This document shows, piece by piece, positions 45,301 through 54,507 of a stretch of DNA of 64,000 bases. Within the stretch, counting starts at the first letter, position 1, and the number at the start of each line of letters is the position of its first letter. A program made the position numbers and the translations under genes. The DNA is from Alkaliphilus peptidifermentans DSM 18978 (GTDB lineage: Bacteria; Bacillota; Clostridia; Peptostreptococcales; Natronincolaceae): the NCBI RefSeq assembly GCF_900101495.1, contig NZ_FMUS01000009.1, positions 1 through 64,000 of the forward strand, given 5' to 3'. The notes under the pieces are model-generated. The model was not told the DNA's origin, made no database searches, and saw only the letters and a list, made by a program, of their open reading frames with translations.

Positions 45301-47157
45301 TTAAAAACCAGTAACAACCAACGCACCTAAGATGAGGGTTAGTAATGTTACATATATAAAGACATCTCCAAGAACCATAGGTTTCTCATATTTCTGAACA
45401 CACATATTGGGAAAGCCTTCACAAAATTGTGTTACGGGTCTATATATAAATCGCTCTGCATTCAGCCAGCTTGGTAAGTGGTGATGAAACAAGTGATACT
45501 TAACGCCTACTACAAAAATACCAATCCCCATTCCATAAACCATTACCATACCCATAATGTCTTTCATATTCCAAAAGTTTATACCTACAATATATTTCTC
45601 AACAAATACTGGATCATAAGTGAAGGATAAAACTGCCGGTATAATAAATCTATTTAAAAACCATTCAGGGCGAATACCAATTGCTACTACTATAAATGCT
45701 AGAGTCCCCATAGCTACGGCCATTCTTGGGTACCTTGGCTTTAAGTTTTCATATTGGGGTGGGCATTCTCCCATAAAAATAAACCCAAAGAACTTTAAGA
45801 AGGAACAGACTGTTCCTGCACTAACCAGTTTGAAAATCAATTCTGCATATCGAAATGAAGGATGTCCATATTCATAGGCTTCTATTATTGCGTGATGTAG
45901 TATAGACTTACTTGCAAATCCATTGAAGCCTGGCATGCCTGTAATACCCAATACAGCAACTAAAGCCACTAAAGCTGCAAAGGGCATTTTTTTCCATAGG
46001 CCACCAAGACGATACATGTCTAATTCTTTAGTATGCAGATATACTACTCCCGCCACCATAAACAGGAGAGATTTGAAAAATCCATGGTTAACCATATGGT
46101 ATATACTTCCCGAGAAACCCATAGCTCCTTTATATCCCAAGTAAGCTGCCACTCCTATCCCCATAATAATATAACCCATTTGACTTATACTATGATAGGC
46201 CAACATCTTTTTCATGTTGCTTTCAAGGAGGGCAAGAAACACGCCTACCACCATTGTTATGATACCAAGCCAAATTATTACAACACCTAAATTAGTAGAG
46301 GTGTTCCATAATACTACGTTGGCAGTTGAAGCTTCTACAGCACTTACTGAGTAAATAATTGTTGCTACACGTAGTATTCCGTATGCTCCAACCTTTGTTA
46401 AAATACCAGATGAAATTGCATTAACAGTAATTGGAGCTTCTCTATATATTTTAGGTAACCAGAAATGAAAGGGTACCATACCGGCCTTTACACCAAAACC
46501 AAATATAAACAAGCCTCCGATAACATATTTTATGAATCCTAGCTGGCTAAACTTATCGGCAAGATTTATCCATTCATAGCTTTGGGTATAGGCTGATAGT
46601 AGTATTATCCCACTAAGAATGCTTAATCCACCTATAATACCCATATAAATATAAACGTTACCTGCCTCTAGTACTTCCTCTCCTCTATAGTGAACCATCA
46701 GTCCATAGGAGCTAAAGGTCATTATTTCAAAAAATAAGAAAAAGCTTAGAAGGTCACCTGCCATTAATGTACCAATTGTAGCAACATAGGTAATAATATA
46801 AAAGAAATAGAAGGTTCTTTCTCTATCTTTTTGCTTAATATCTTCAAGACTGTAGATACTAGATATAGTAAATATAATTCCTGCAAATACCATTAAAATA
46901 TAATTCAATAGATCAATCTTGAAGAAAATTCCCATTCCAAAAACCCGACCGAACTCATAAACTATAGGTGCATCCTTTACCTGATTATAGGTTAGCATAA
47001 TAAGAATCGTAGTAAATATAATAAAAGCATTTACAGAAATCCTTCGAGCTAGTCGATGACTATCATCCAACAATGGAATTATTAAAGCTTCAAATAATCC
47101 AAAAAAGATTACCACTGCCGGGAGCCAAAACATTATAACAACCCTTAAAATATTCAT
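45301..47157 (-). CDS. NuoL/MrpA-type proton-conducting membrane subunit (copy 1)
   Basis: 618 residues, about 16-17 membrane segments. It has the antiporter core of the Proton_antipo_M family (about 115-420), with conserved EIMTFSSYG, KAGMVPFHFWLPKIYREAP, LAYHSISQMGYIIMG and VNHGFFKSLLFM. It closely resembles the next gene to the right; identity is highest in the core, for example GMPGFNGFASKSILHH. GACAGGAGGTAAATA precedes the ATG. It likely acts as an ion-pumping module with the Mrp-like subunits; an NADH-dehydrogenase-like partner cannot be excluded. A 381-base gap divides it from copy 2. Confidence 0.88.
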   Translation of the reverse strand: MNILRVVIMFWLPAVVIFFGLFEALIIPLLDDSHRLARRISVNAFIIFTTILIMLTYNQVKDAPIVYEFGRVFGMGIFFKIDLLNYILMVFAGIIFTISSIYSLEDIKQKDRERTFYFFYIITYVATIGTLMAGDLLSFFLFFEIMTFSSYGLMVHYRGEEVLEAGNVYIYMGIIGGLSILSGIILLSAYTQSYEWINLADKFSQLGFIKYVIGGLFIFGFGVKAGMVPFHFWLPKIYREAPITVNAISSGILTKVGAYGILRVATIIYSVSAVEASTANVVLWNTSTNLGVVIIWLGIITMVVGVFLALLESNMKKMLAYHSISQMGYIIMGIGVAAYLGYKGAMGFSGSIYHMVNHGFFKSLLFMVAGVVYLHTKELDMYRLGGLWKKMPFAALVALVAVLGITGMPGFNGFASKSILHHAIIEAYEYGHPSFRYAELIFKLVSAGTVCSFLKFFGFIFMGECPPQYENLKPRYPRMAVAMGTLAFIVVAIGIRPEWFLNRFIIPAVLSFTYDPVFVEKYIVGINFWNMKDIMGMVMVYGMGIGIFVVGVKYHLFHHHLPSWLNAERFIYRPVTQFCEGFPNMCVQKYEKPMVLGDVFIYVTLLTLILGALVVTGF

Positions 47158-47538
47158 TATTTACCTCCTGTCAATATAATGAAAGAATCATTAGTAGTTA
47201 ATTATAAATTTATTAGTTATTGATGATTAGAATGACAACAACTCTGTGTTTATATAATTTAATTATCAGTTCAATCTAATACAATTTTGAATTCATAAGT
47301 CCTATTGTTTTATGAAAAGTTATTATGATAGTAGTTATCACTTAATCTTACATGATAAGAATTATTATTGTCAAGAAATTAGGTCTCTATTTAGCCCTCT
47401 CTAGGTCTTATATTCTTCTTATAATACTTTCTTATTAAAGTATAAATACTTTTTTAATAAATTTTATTAATATGAATAAGAAAAGACTTAATAAATAGTT
47501 TTATTAAGTCTTAATCTTTAGCAACTAATATTGACCTT
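47158..47538. other. AT-rich gap between the two NuoL/MrpA-type genes
   Basis: 381 bases with no coding frame. At its right end lies the terminator of copy 2 (47483-47512). The rest should hold the promoter of copy 1, but the DNA is so AT-rich that no one -35/-10 pair stands out. Confidence 0.55.
47483..47512 (-). terminator. Terminator after NuoL/MrpA-type copy 2
   Basis: AAGACTTAATAAA (47483-47495) and TTTATTAAGTCTT (47500-47512) are perfect 13-bp arms with the 4-nt loop TAGT, 27 bases past the stop codon, followed by TTCTTATTC on the minus strand. Confidence 0.8.
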
Positions 47539-49737
47539 TTATCTAAAAACAAATAATAATGCCATAACTCCAGTTAGTACAACAGAGTAAATAATTACAT
47601 CACTTCGTATGATAGTCATTTCATATTTATTTGTAAAAATTTGTACTGTAGAAACAAAACGTTGTATAATTCCTTCTTTATTCATTGTACTTTCATCACG
47701 GTCTTCTGTTATTGCATGTAAAGCTTTATTTATTCTGCCTGCAGCATTATTTCCAATAACAATATCCTCTTCCCCATTAACCATAACTCTCCTTATGGCT
47801 TGCAAAACCTTTATTAATGGATAGAAGAAAATATATTCAATTTTTAGCCATTCCGGTAAATGAATATGGAATAGGTGGAACTTTAATCCTAAAACAAAGA
47901 TGATAGCCCCCAACAAATATACCCAAACCATACCCATCATATCCTGACCATTAAAAAAGTTCATATTCACTAGATATTTATCAATGAAGGCTGGATCATA
48001 GGTTACACTCCTTACTGCAGGTATAATGAAATGATCAAGCAAATAGTTAGGCTTTAACCCAATTCCAATAATCATTAGCGCCATACCAGCCATTGCCATT
48101 TCCATCATTCTATAGGTGCCTTTAATATTTCTATGCTTCTCTGGCAGTTTACCTAGAAAAACGAATCCAAATAGCTTTATAAATGAACATACCGTACCAG
48201 CACTTATTATTGTAAATATCACTTCAGCATACTTAAAGGAGGGGTGTCCATATTCATATGCCTCAATAATTGCGTGGTGTAGTATTGACTTACTAGCAAA
48301 TCCGTTGAATCCTGGCATTCCCGTAATACCTAAAGCGGCTATAAGACACACCATGGCTGTGAAGGGCATCTTTTTCCATAGTCCTCCAAGCTTATACATA
48401 TCCAATTCATGAGTCTTAAGGTATATAATGCCTGCCACCATGAATAATAGTGATTTAAATAAAGCATGGTTGATAATATGATATAAGGCACCTGAAAAAC
48501 CCATACCGCCTTTATACCCCAAGTATACTGCTACTCCTATTCCCATTACAATATAACCCATTTGACTAATACTATGGTATGCCAGCATCTTTTTTATATT
48601 TGCCTGCTGTAGTGCTAAAAACACTCCAAGTCCCATTGTAATAATACCGAGCCATATAATAAATGCACCTAAATTTTGTGATGGCTCCCATAATAAATCC
48701 TTGTATCCAGAAATTTCAAAGGCCGCTGGAAAAAAGATAGTTGTTGTTGCCCTAAGTATTCCATAAGCACCTATTTTAATCATAATACCAGATAACAGGG
48801 CACTAGCTGGGGTTGGTGCAACTGGATGGGCCTTGGGTAGCCAAATATGCACCGGTGCCATTCCCGCCTTAATCCCAAATCCAAAGATAAATAATCCTAT
48901 TATCCAGTATTTTAATGGACCAGTACCTTCAAGCATTGACACCATAGGAACAAATTCAAGAGTACCTGTCTTTATATAAAGCAGTATCATACCTAATAAT
49001 ATACTTAAGCCTCCAAGAACACCCATATAAATATAATTATACCCTGCTACTATACAGTCTTCATGTTCACAGTGGGAAACCAACATATATGAACTAAATG
49101 TCATAATTTCAAAAAACAAGAACATTGTAAATATATCGCCAGCCATAACTGTTCCTAAAATTGCTCCATAGGTTACTGACATAAAAAAGTAAAATCGATT
49201 TCTATGGTTTTCAAAGAGCATATAGTCATGAGAATAAATCATCACTAGAAGCCATAACACGGATGTCGTGAAGGCCATTGTAATACTAAGCATATCAACC
49301 TTAAAAGACAACCCAAAGCCAAGTATTCTTGAAATACGATATACATGACCACCATCTAATGCCTGTGGATACATTGCTAAAATCATTAGTAAGCTTAAAA
49401 ACGTTGTATTTACAACAGTAACATCTCTCAAATCATCTGACTTTCTGCCCCAATATAGCTCAACAAGACTCCCTAAAAAAGGTGTCATAATAACAAGTAA
49501 TGGTAGTGGCTTATAATTAGCTATACTAGTAATAATCTTTCTCAATGCTTCAAATTTAATACTAAAGATGGTATCCCCTAAACCAGTAATAGTTAGAGCT
49601 ATGAAGCCCATAATAATAACTAAAGAAGCAATAAATACAACAATACAGTCAACAGAAAAGGAGTTCCATTTGTTTTCCTGAAGTGATATTGCACTTCCTC
49701 CTTTAGATAACACCTTTAGATTTTCTACACTTTTCAT
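47539..49737 (-). CDS. NuoL/MrpA-type proton-conducting membrane subunit (copy 2, extended)
   Basis: 732 residues. The same antiporter core as copy 1 but with extra material at both ends: about 60-70 residues with a membrane segment at the N-terminus and about 60 residues (NGEEDIVIGNNAAGRINK onward) before the last membrane segment. Core motifs: EIMTFSSYML, KAGMAPVHIWLPKAHPVAP, LAYHSISQMGYIVMG, INHALFKSLLFM. Copy 2 keeps the HPVAP form common in antiporters where copy 1 has YREAP. ATGGAGGAGATTAAAA precedes the ATG. It has its own unit, between a 405-base gap and a strong terminator. Confidence 0.88.
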   Translation of the reverse strand: MKSVENLKVLSKGGSAISLQENKWNSFSVDCIVVFIASLVIIMGFIALTITGLGDTIFSIKFEALRKIITSIANYKPLPLLVIMTPFLGSLVELYWGRKSDDLRDVTVVNTTFLSLLMILAMYPQALDGGHVYRISRILGFGLSFKVDMLSITMAFTTSVLWLLVMIYSHDYMLFENHRNRFYFFMSVTYGAILGTVMAGDIFTMFLFFEIMTFSSYMLVSHCEHEDCIVAGYNYIYMGVLGGLSILLGMILLYIKTGTLEFVPMVSMLEGTGPLKYWIIGLFIFGFGIKAGMAPVHIWLPKAHPVAPTPASALLSGIMIKIGAYGILRATTTIFFPAAFEISGYKDLLWEPSQNLGAFIIWLGIITMGLGVFLALQQANIKKMLAYHSISQMGYIVMGIGVAVYLGYKGGMGFSGALYHIINHALFKSLLFMVAGIIYLKTHELDMYKLGGLWKKMPFTAMVCLIAALGITGMPGFNGFASKSILHHAIIEAYEYGHPSFKYAEVIFTIISAGTVCSFIKLFGFVFLGKLPEKHRNIKGTYRMMEMAMAGMALMIIGIGLKPNYLLDHFIIPAVRSVTYDPAFIDKYLVNMNFFNGQDMMGMVWVYLLGAIIFVLGLKFHLFHIHLPEWLKIEYIFFYPLIKVLQAIRRVMVNGEEDIVIGNNAAGRINKALHAITEDRDESTMNKEGIIQRFVSTVQIFTNKYEMTIIRSDVIIYSVVLTGVMALLFVFR

Positions 49738-50142
49738 TTTTAATCTCCTCCATAGAAATAGATCACAAAAGCTAAGTTAAACTACTCTAGCTACACAGTT
49801 TAATCATTTAATCTCGTATTTAGTTGAAGTATGGATGATTGTTATAAATTTAACACCAGGATACTACCCTGTATTCCGTATATATTATTAAAAGCTTTAA
49901 TATTACTTTACATTAAGCTTAATCTATATTATAGAAAGTATTTAATAATAATAGGTATTTTTTAAACACCAATACTTTGTTATATGTTTAACATTCAACT
50001 TCTTCTAACATCATTGTACACCAGAGCCCCATAGATTTCAATAATCAATGGGGCTTTTCTTTAATAAATTTTAATAATAATTTTATTAATTATATCTACT
50101 AAATATTATACTCATATTTAATAATAAATGACCATTATAGCC
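49738..50142. other. AT-rich gap between mrpD and NuoL/MrpA-type copy 2
   Basis: 405 bases without a coding frame. It should carry the promoter of copy 2 and contains a hairpin at 50025-50055. No other structure was noticed. Confidence 0.55.
50025..50055 (+). terminator. Hairpin with U-tract on the plus strand
   Basis: AGCCCCAT (50025-50032) and ATGGGGCT (50048-50055), with inner GATT/AATC pairing, followed by TTTTCTTT on the plus strand. No plus-strand gene ends here; on the minus strand it lies 88 bases after mrpD without a good U-tract, so it may end mrpD transcripts only weakly or be a leader structure of copy 2. Confidence 0.5.
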
Positions 50143-51630
50143 TTAAAATAAGAAGGTTGGTACTGCTTTTTCCACAACATTCATAATTAATTGTGGGTAG
50201 AAGCCCATTATTATACTTCCTAAGGCTAGAATAACCATAGGGATAAGCATTGATTTGGGAAGTTTATCTATCTCCATTATATTCTTTCTATCTTTGCTCT
50301 CCTTTAAAAAGGCTGAAATTATTATTGGCAAATAATAGACAGCATTTAAAAAGCTACTTGCCAGTATCAAAATAAGATATATTGGTTTATTAGCGTCTAA
50401 TACTGCAAAGCTTAAATATATTTTACTCATGAATCCATTAATTCCTGGTATACCAATCATACCAAAGGCAGCTACTGTAAATACAAACATTGTGATGGGC
50501 ATTTCATATCCTATCCCATCAAGATCATTTATATTACGCTTATCCTTATAATAGATAATTGCTCCAGCACTCAAAAACAATGCCGATTTCATTAATCCAT
50601 GGGATATAATATGAAACATTGATGCAGATAACCCATCTATTGTTACTAGTCCCAGGCCTAGAAAGATATATCCTATTTGTGCTACGCTGGAATATGCCAG
50701 CATCCTTTTAATATCTTTTTGTCCAATTGCAAAAACCGAGCCCATTATCATACCTACAGCTGCAAAATATGTGATAAAAGTAGGCACTCCCAATGCCACC
50801 ACAATCGATTGACCTAATACCTTAAATAATATTTTATAGACTGAGAATATATAAACCTTAACAACTAAGCTGGACAATAAGGCACTTGATGGAGATGGTG
50901 CAGTTGAATGGGCATCTGGTAACCATATATGGAGGGGAAACATGGCTGCTTTAATTCCCAACCCTGTAAGAATAAATCCTACGGCTGTTAAGATATTGGT
51001 TGGATATAGCTGCCATACTTCTGCTATTGTTTGGTACACCTGAGTCATATTTAGATGTCCAGTTACCATGTAAATCATTGCTATACCCATTAAAATTGAA
51101 AGTGAACCTATTGTATTTAAAATTAAATACCTAAAGGCTGCCATATAATTTTCTTTCTTCTTCTTAATAGAAATGATACTACAGGATGTTATTGATAATA
51201 TCTCCATAAATACATACATGTTAAATAAATCATTGGTATATGTTATTCCTATCATTGAAAACAAAAGAATAAAAACAAGTGTATAATAGCCTGTAAATTG
51301 ATCTTTATTAATCTCGTGCTCCATATCCTTGAAGGAGTAAATAAGGATTAATATTGCTAATGACATTACAAATAATGTCATTAGTGCGGAAAACTCATCT
51401 ACTATAAACTGTACTCCTATAATCTCATTCCAATTACCAAAATTATAGCTATAAGCTCCTGATTGATACACAAATAATAGGGTTTTTAATGTAAAACCCC
51501 ATACAGCCACCAATACAGTTATCAAAAATAATTTAACCTTAGAAAATGATTTTTTGTTTAACAGGGGAATTATTACAGCAGCAGCTAATAATAACAGTAA
51601 ACTATAAACAGGAAAATGCTGACTACTCAT
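50143..51630 (-). CDS. mrpD: Na+/H+ antiporter subunit MrpD
   Basis: 495 residues from the ATG that overlaps the mrpC stop by 8 bases; GGGGGGGACGCACCA precedes it. About 14 membrane segments with the antiporter core: EILSITSCSI holding the conserved membrane Glu, KAAMFPLHIWLPDAHSTAPS, LAYSSVAQIGYIFLG and ISHGLMKSALFL. With the other Mrp subunits it exchanges Na+ for H+. It is the last gene of the compact operon. Confidence 0.94.
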   Translation of the reverse strand: MSSQHFPVYSLLLLLAAAVIIPLLNKKSFSKVKLFLITVLVAVWGFTLKTLLFVYQSGAYSYNFGNWNEIIGVQFIVDEFSALMTLFVMSLAILILIYSFKDMEHEINKDQFTGYYTLVFILLFSMIGITYTNDLFNMYVFMEILSITSCSIISIKKKKENYMAAFRYLILNTIGSLSILMGIAMIYMVTGHLNMTQVYQTIAEVWQLYPTNILTAVGFILTGLGIKAAMFPLHIWLPDAHSTAPSPSSALLSSLVVKVYIFSVYKILFKVLGQSIVVALGVPTFITYFAAVGMIMGSVFAIGQKDIKRMLAYSSVAQIGYIFLGLGLVTIDGLSASMFHIISHGLMKSALFLSAGAIIYYKDKRNINDLDGIGYEMPITMFVFTVAAFGMIGIPGINGFMSKIYLSFAVLDANKPIYLILILASSFLNAVYYLPIIISAFLKESKDRKNIMEIDKLPKSMLIPMVILALGSIIMGFYPQLIMNVVEKAVPTFLF

Positions 51631-52006
51631 TGGTGCGTCCCCCCCTAATCTCCATAATCTCATTTAAATCTATAGTTCCATATGCCTCATAGAGCTTAAT
51701 TATTAAGCTGAGGGAATATGCAGTAATACTAACAGCAACAACAATACCCGTAAGAATTAGAGCTGAAGGCAATGGGTTAACATATATTACCCTATCTCCT
51801 CCTAAGTTTATAATAGGAGCACTACCATCATGAACATAGCCTATTGAAACAAAAAATAAAAATATTGAAGTCTCCATAATATTAATACCAATAACTTTTT
51901 TTAAAAGGTTACTATGGGTTAATACTGTGTATAATCCAATGATAAAGAGGGCAACCGAAGCTACATAATTTATATGTTCTACAATTGATCTTATAAATTC
52001 CACCAT
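51623..52006 (-). CDS. mrpC: Na+/H+ antiporter subunit MrpC (NuoK-like)
   Basis: 127 residues with three membrane segments, as in NuoK. Seen: NYVASVALFIIGLYTVLTHSNLLKK (in two parts), GINIMETSIFLFFVS with the conserved membrane Glu, and PLPSALILTGIVVAVSITA. It overlaps mrpD by 8 bases and begins one base beyond the mrpB stop. GAGGAGGACTG precedes the ATG. Confidence 0.93.
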   Translation of the reverse strand: MVEFIRSIVEHINYVASVALFIIGLYTVLTHSNLLKKVIGINIMETSIFLFFVSIGYVHDGSAPIINLGGDRVIYVNPLPSALILTGIVVAVSITAYSLSLIIKLYEAYGTIDLNEIMEIRGGRTNE

Positions 52007-52428
52007 CAGTCCTCCTCAATAATCGTATGAAATAGTGTAATCACAGTACTGGCAACCTTAATCCCTATAGCCACAGTAATTAGTGGAATTATTCCAGCAC
52101 TTAAAATTTCGCCAGCTTGTCCCATAAAGAAACCAACCTCTTTATTTGACAGGAATTTTCCACCCAGAAGAATCCCCATTAAGCCAAGCAGTATATACCA
52201 TATAATTCCACCCGATTCCAGTACCCCAGTAACCTTATGGGGAAGCTTTTTTGTGGCATCTGTAAGTCCATAGGATAATGTAAACAGTATCATACTCGAG
52301 CCTAATACTGCTCCGCCTGAGAAACCACCACCGGGAGAAATATGACCGTGTAAAATAATAAATATTCCATAAACCTGTATAAAGGGAACTATTAATCTTG
52401 TAATAGTTTTTACTATTAAATCATCCAT
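52006..52428 (-). CDS. mrpB: Na+/H+ antiporter subunit MrpB
   Basis: 140 residues, four membrane segments, MnhB family. Seen: RLIVPFIQVYGIFIILHGHISPGGGFSGG (in parts), the typical HGHxSPGGGF motif near residues 28-37. It overlaps the preceding small gene by 8 bases (GGATGATG region) behind GGGGGATAAAGCTA. Confidence 0.93.
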   Translation of the reverse strand: MDDLIVKTITRLIVPFIQVYGIFIILHGHISPGGGFSGGAVLGSSMILFTLSYGLTDATKKLPHKVTGVLESGGIIWYILLGLMGILLGGKFLSNKEVGFFMGQAGEILSAGIIPLITVAIGIKVASTVITLFHTIIEED

Positions 52429-52726
52429 TAGCTTTATCCCCCTTATTCTTTGAATGATGACTTATCTTTAGAACTGATATTACTGCAGCTATTGAGGTGA
52501 AAAGTACAGTTGTTTCTCCTAAAGTATCAAAGGCCCTATAATCAGTAATAATAGCTGCAATAGCATTGGGTGCATGGGTATCCTCCACAGCATTTTCTAG
52601 GTAGTACACTGCAGTTTCATTATAGGATGGGTTTTCTATACTACCAAGTGATGGCATCTGAAGGATACTAGCCACCAGCAGAAGAAAAAGTCCTGATAAT
52701 ACTATAATAAATAGTCCCTTTTTCAC
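52421..52726 (-). CDS. MbhE-like / MrpA C-terminal-like membrane subunit
   Basis: 101 residues, two to three membrane segments. It matches the part of classic MrpA after the MbhD domain: APNAIAAIITDYRAFDTLGETTVLFTSIAAV (in parts), with the DYRAFDTLGE motif. Here it is a separate protein, as in archaeal membrane-bound hydrogenases. The start is a GTG overlapping the upstream stop by 4 bases. Confidence 0.87.
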   Translation of the reverse strand: MKKGLFIIVLSGLFLLLVASILQMPSLGSIENPSYNETAVYYLENAVEDTHAPNAIAAIITDYRAFDTLGETTVLFTSIAAVISVLKISHHSKNKGDKANG

Positions 52727-52962
52727 TTCTCCATCCTCCTTGTACGACTGATTACAGCAACAAACAATATTGTAGTTGCTCCTGCCCCTATAGCTGCTTC
52801 AGTCAAGGCAATATCAGGTGCCTTCAGCATTAGCCAAAGAACTGCCATTGTTAAACTGTATGCAGCAAATATTATTACTGCGCCTAGCAAGTCTTTAGTG
52901 CGCTCAACGGCAATTGCACATACAATTAAAAATACTACTAAAATAACATTTAATAATTCCAC
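52723..52962 (-). CDS. MbhD-like (DUF4040) membrane subunit
   Basis: 79 residues from a GTG 8 bases after AAAGGG; another GTG three codons up sits too near that site. Three membrane segments with KDLLGAVIIFAAYSLTMAVLW and APDIALTEAAIGAG, the DUF4040 signature that in most bacteria is fused inside MrpA. Its role is in the ion path between the NuoL-like part and the small subunits. Confidence 0.88.
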   Translation of the reverse strand: MELLNVILVVFLIVCAIAVERTKDLLGAVIIFAAYSLTMAVLWLMLKAPDIALTEAAIGAGATTILFVAVISRTRRMEK

Positions 52963-52992
52963 CGTTTCCACCCTTTCATCCGAAAGCTTGTG

Positions 52993-53304
52993 TTATTCTT
53001 CATCAAGTTTTACGTCCCTTTCACCTTTGTTATGCTCTGCCTTTGCTATAATATGGGCCGCTGTAGGATTTGTAATCCATATAAACATTATAATTAATAG
53101 TAGCTTTAAAGATAAAATATCAAAGCCTCTATATAGCATCAAGCCTATTAGTATTAATCCAGCTCCTAATGTATCACATTTTGTAGTGGCATGCATTCTA
53201 CAAAAAACGTCAGGCATTCTTATTAATCCCAGTGTTCCTACAAAAAAGAAAAAAGCTCCACCCATAAAAAAAACAACAATTAACAAATTATATAATAATT
53301 CCAT
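52993..53304 (-). CDS. mrpG: Na+/H+ antiporter subunit MrpG
   Basis: 103 residues from the ATG behind AAGGAGTGCAAATC (an upstream GTG is part of that site). Three membrane segments; MnhG/PhaG family motifs GTLGLIRMPDVFCRMHATTK and DTLGAGLILIG are present. Confidence 0.93.
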   Translation of the reverse strand: MELLYNLLIVVFFMGGAFFFFVGTLGLIRMPDVFCRMHATTKCDTLGAGLILIGLMLYRGFDILSLKLLLIIMFIWITNPTAAHIIAKAEHNKGERDVKLDEE

Positions 53305-53316
53305 GATTTGCACTCC

Positions 53317-53583
53317 TTAAAAAAGTTTTCCTTTTTCCATATACTTAGAAACACATACAGTAGTAATAAACCCCATCATTGCATACACAATTGCAACATC
53401 TACAAAGGAATCTTGATCAGTCATCATTGCAAGTAAAACAATTAGCACAGTAACCTTTGTAGCTATCACATTAATTGCTATAACTCTATCTGCTGAGGTT
53501 GGACCTTTATAGGCACGGTATAAGCAGACAAAGGTCATTATAGCAAGAAATGTAGTTAAAATCAAAAATGCTCCTGCTATCAT
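53317..53583 (-). CDS. mrpF: Na+/H+ antiporter subunit MrpF
   Basis: 88 residues, three membrane segments. Seen: YRAYKGPTSADRVIAINVIATK and the conserved Asp in FVDVAIVYAMMGFITTVC (in parts). Its start touches the mrpE stop by one base. GGGTGAGGAGTA precedes the ATG. Confidence 0.93.
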   Translation of the reverse strand: MIAGAFLILTTFLAIMTFVCLYRAYKGPTSADRVIAINVIATKVTVLIVLLAMMTDQDSFVDVAIVYAMMGFITTVCVSKYMEKGKLF

Positions 53584-54089
53584 TACTCCTCACCCTCCAA
53601 CTTTATTATAGCTTCTTCAAGTGCGCTACCTTTAATTGCATCCCCTGCTTCCTTTGTTAAGGCATGAATAACATATCCCTCCTCTGTTAAGTCAACTGTC
53701 AAGGTCCCTGGAGTTAAAGTAATTGCATTTGCTAAAAGAACCTTGTTGGTGTCCTTCTTAACAGTATTAGGTATTTTCACAAAACATGGTGTAATTGGTA
53801 GTGACGGACTTAATACTATCTTAGCTACATCAATATTTGCCTTAATTATTTCAACAACTAAAGTAATAAGAAACATAAAAAAGTTCTTTAATCCCCTTAG
53901 AGAATATAAAGATGTTTCATCTTCACTAAAAATAATATCTTTTGAGAAAAGTACAACCCCCCAACATATGACAAAACCAATGATTATGGTTTCAACTGTA
54001 AGGGCAGGCGATAATATTAGCCAAAATAATAACAATGGTATAAATAGTAGAATCGCTTTTTTAGTAAAAAACACATGAAAAAATTTCAT
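53583..54089 (-). CDS. mrpE: Na+/H+ antiporter subunit MrpE
   Basis: 168 residues, two N-terminal membrane segments and a cytoplasmic domain. Family motifs: VEIIKANIDVAKIVL then NTVKKDTNKVLLANAITLTPGTLTVD (in parts). It is the first gene of mrpE-F-G-mbhD-mbhE-B-C-D behind AATAGGAGGCTATA. The upstream gap carries the repeat element and probably the operon promoter. Confidence 0.93.
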   Translation of the reverse strand: MKFFHVFFTKKAILLFIPLLLFWLILSPALTVETIIIGFVICWGVVLFSKDIIFSEDETSLYSLRGLKNFFMFLITLVVEIIKANIDVAKIVLSPSLPITPCFVKIPNTVKKDTNKVLLANAITLTPGTLTVDLTEEGYVIHALTKEAGDAIKGSALEEAIIKLEGEE

Positions 54090-54333
54090 TATAGCCTCCT
54101 ATTATCATAGATAATTTTGCTTAATGCTTTTTAAAAAATTCTTTAATAATAAATTATATTAATTAATTTTGTATTTTATATATTATATTGTACAGCAGTT
54201 TTCATTTTTCTTCAATGATTCATTCAGTTGTTTCAATTATCGCCTTAAATAAAACTAGTATTATAAAGGGTTTGCTGTTGAATTTTTTACATTTTTTTTA
54301 AAGCAATAAGTATTTTTGTGTATATATACTTAA

Positions 54334-54358
54334 GACCTGTACAAAAAGAGTACAGGTC
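54334..54358. repeat. GACCTGTAC hairpin, left copy
   Basis: GACCTGTAC (54334-54342), loop of 7, GTACAGGTC (54350-54358): perfect 9-bp stem, 2 bases before the 122-bp element. A near copy lies at 54508-54532 on the other side of the element. Confidence 0.75.
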
Positions 54359-54360
54359 AT

Positions 54361-54482
54361 AGACTGTTGAAAAACTCCTATATTCTTCGTTGTTGCAAAA
54401 ACTCAGTACCCTCACGTATTACGTATACGCTACAGTCACTGAGTTTTTTTGCGCCTCGAATCTAGAAGCTTTTGAACAGTCT
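54361..54482. mobile_element. 122-bp inverted-repeat-bounded element, copy A
   Basis: The ends read AGACTGTTGAAAAACTCCTA and, in reverse complement at the other end, AGACTGTTCAAAAGCTTCTAG, so they are imperfect terminal inverted repeats. Inside, AAAAACTCAGT (54397-54407) and ACTGAGTTTTT (54438-54448) form a perfect 11-bp stem around a 30-nt loop. The loop and outer parts match copies B and C at 57.6 kb, while the stem sequence differs. No coding capacity; MITE-like or structured-RNA-like. Flanked by related hairpins. Confidence 0.75.
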
Positions 54483-54507
54483 GTATTTTGTTGATTTATT
54501 CAACTCA

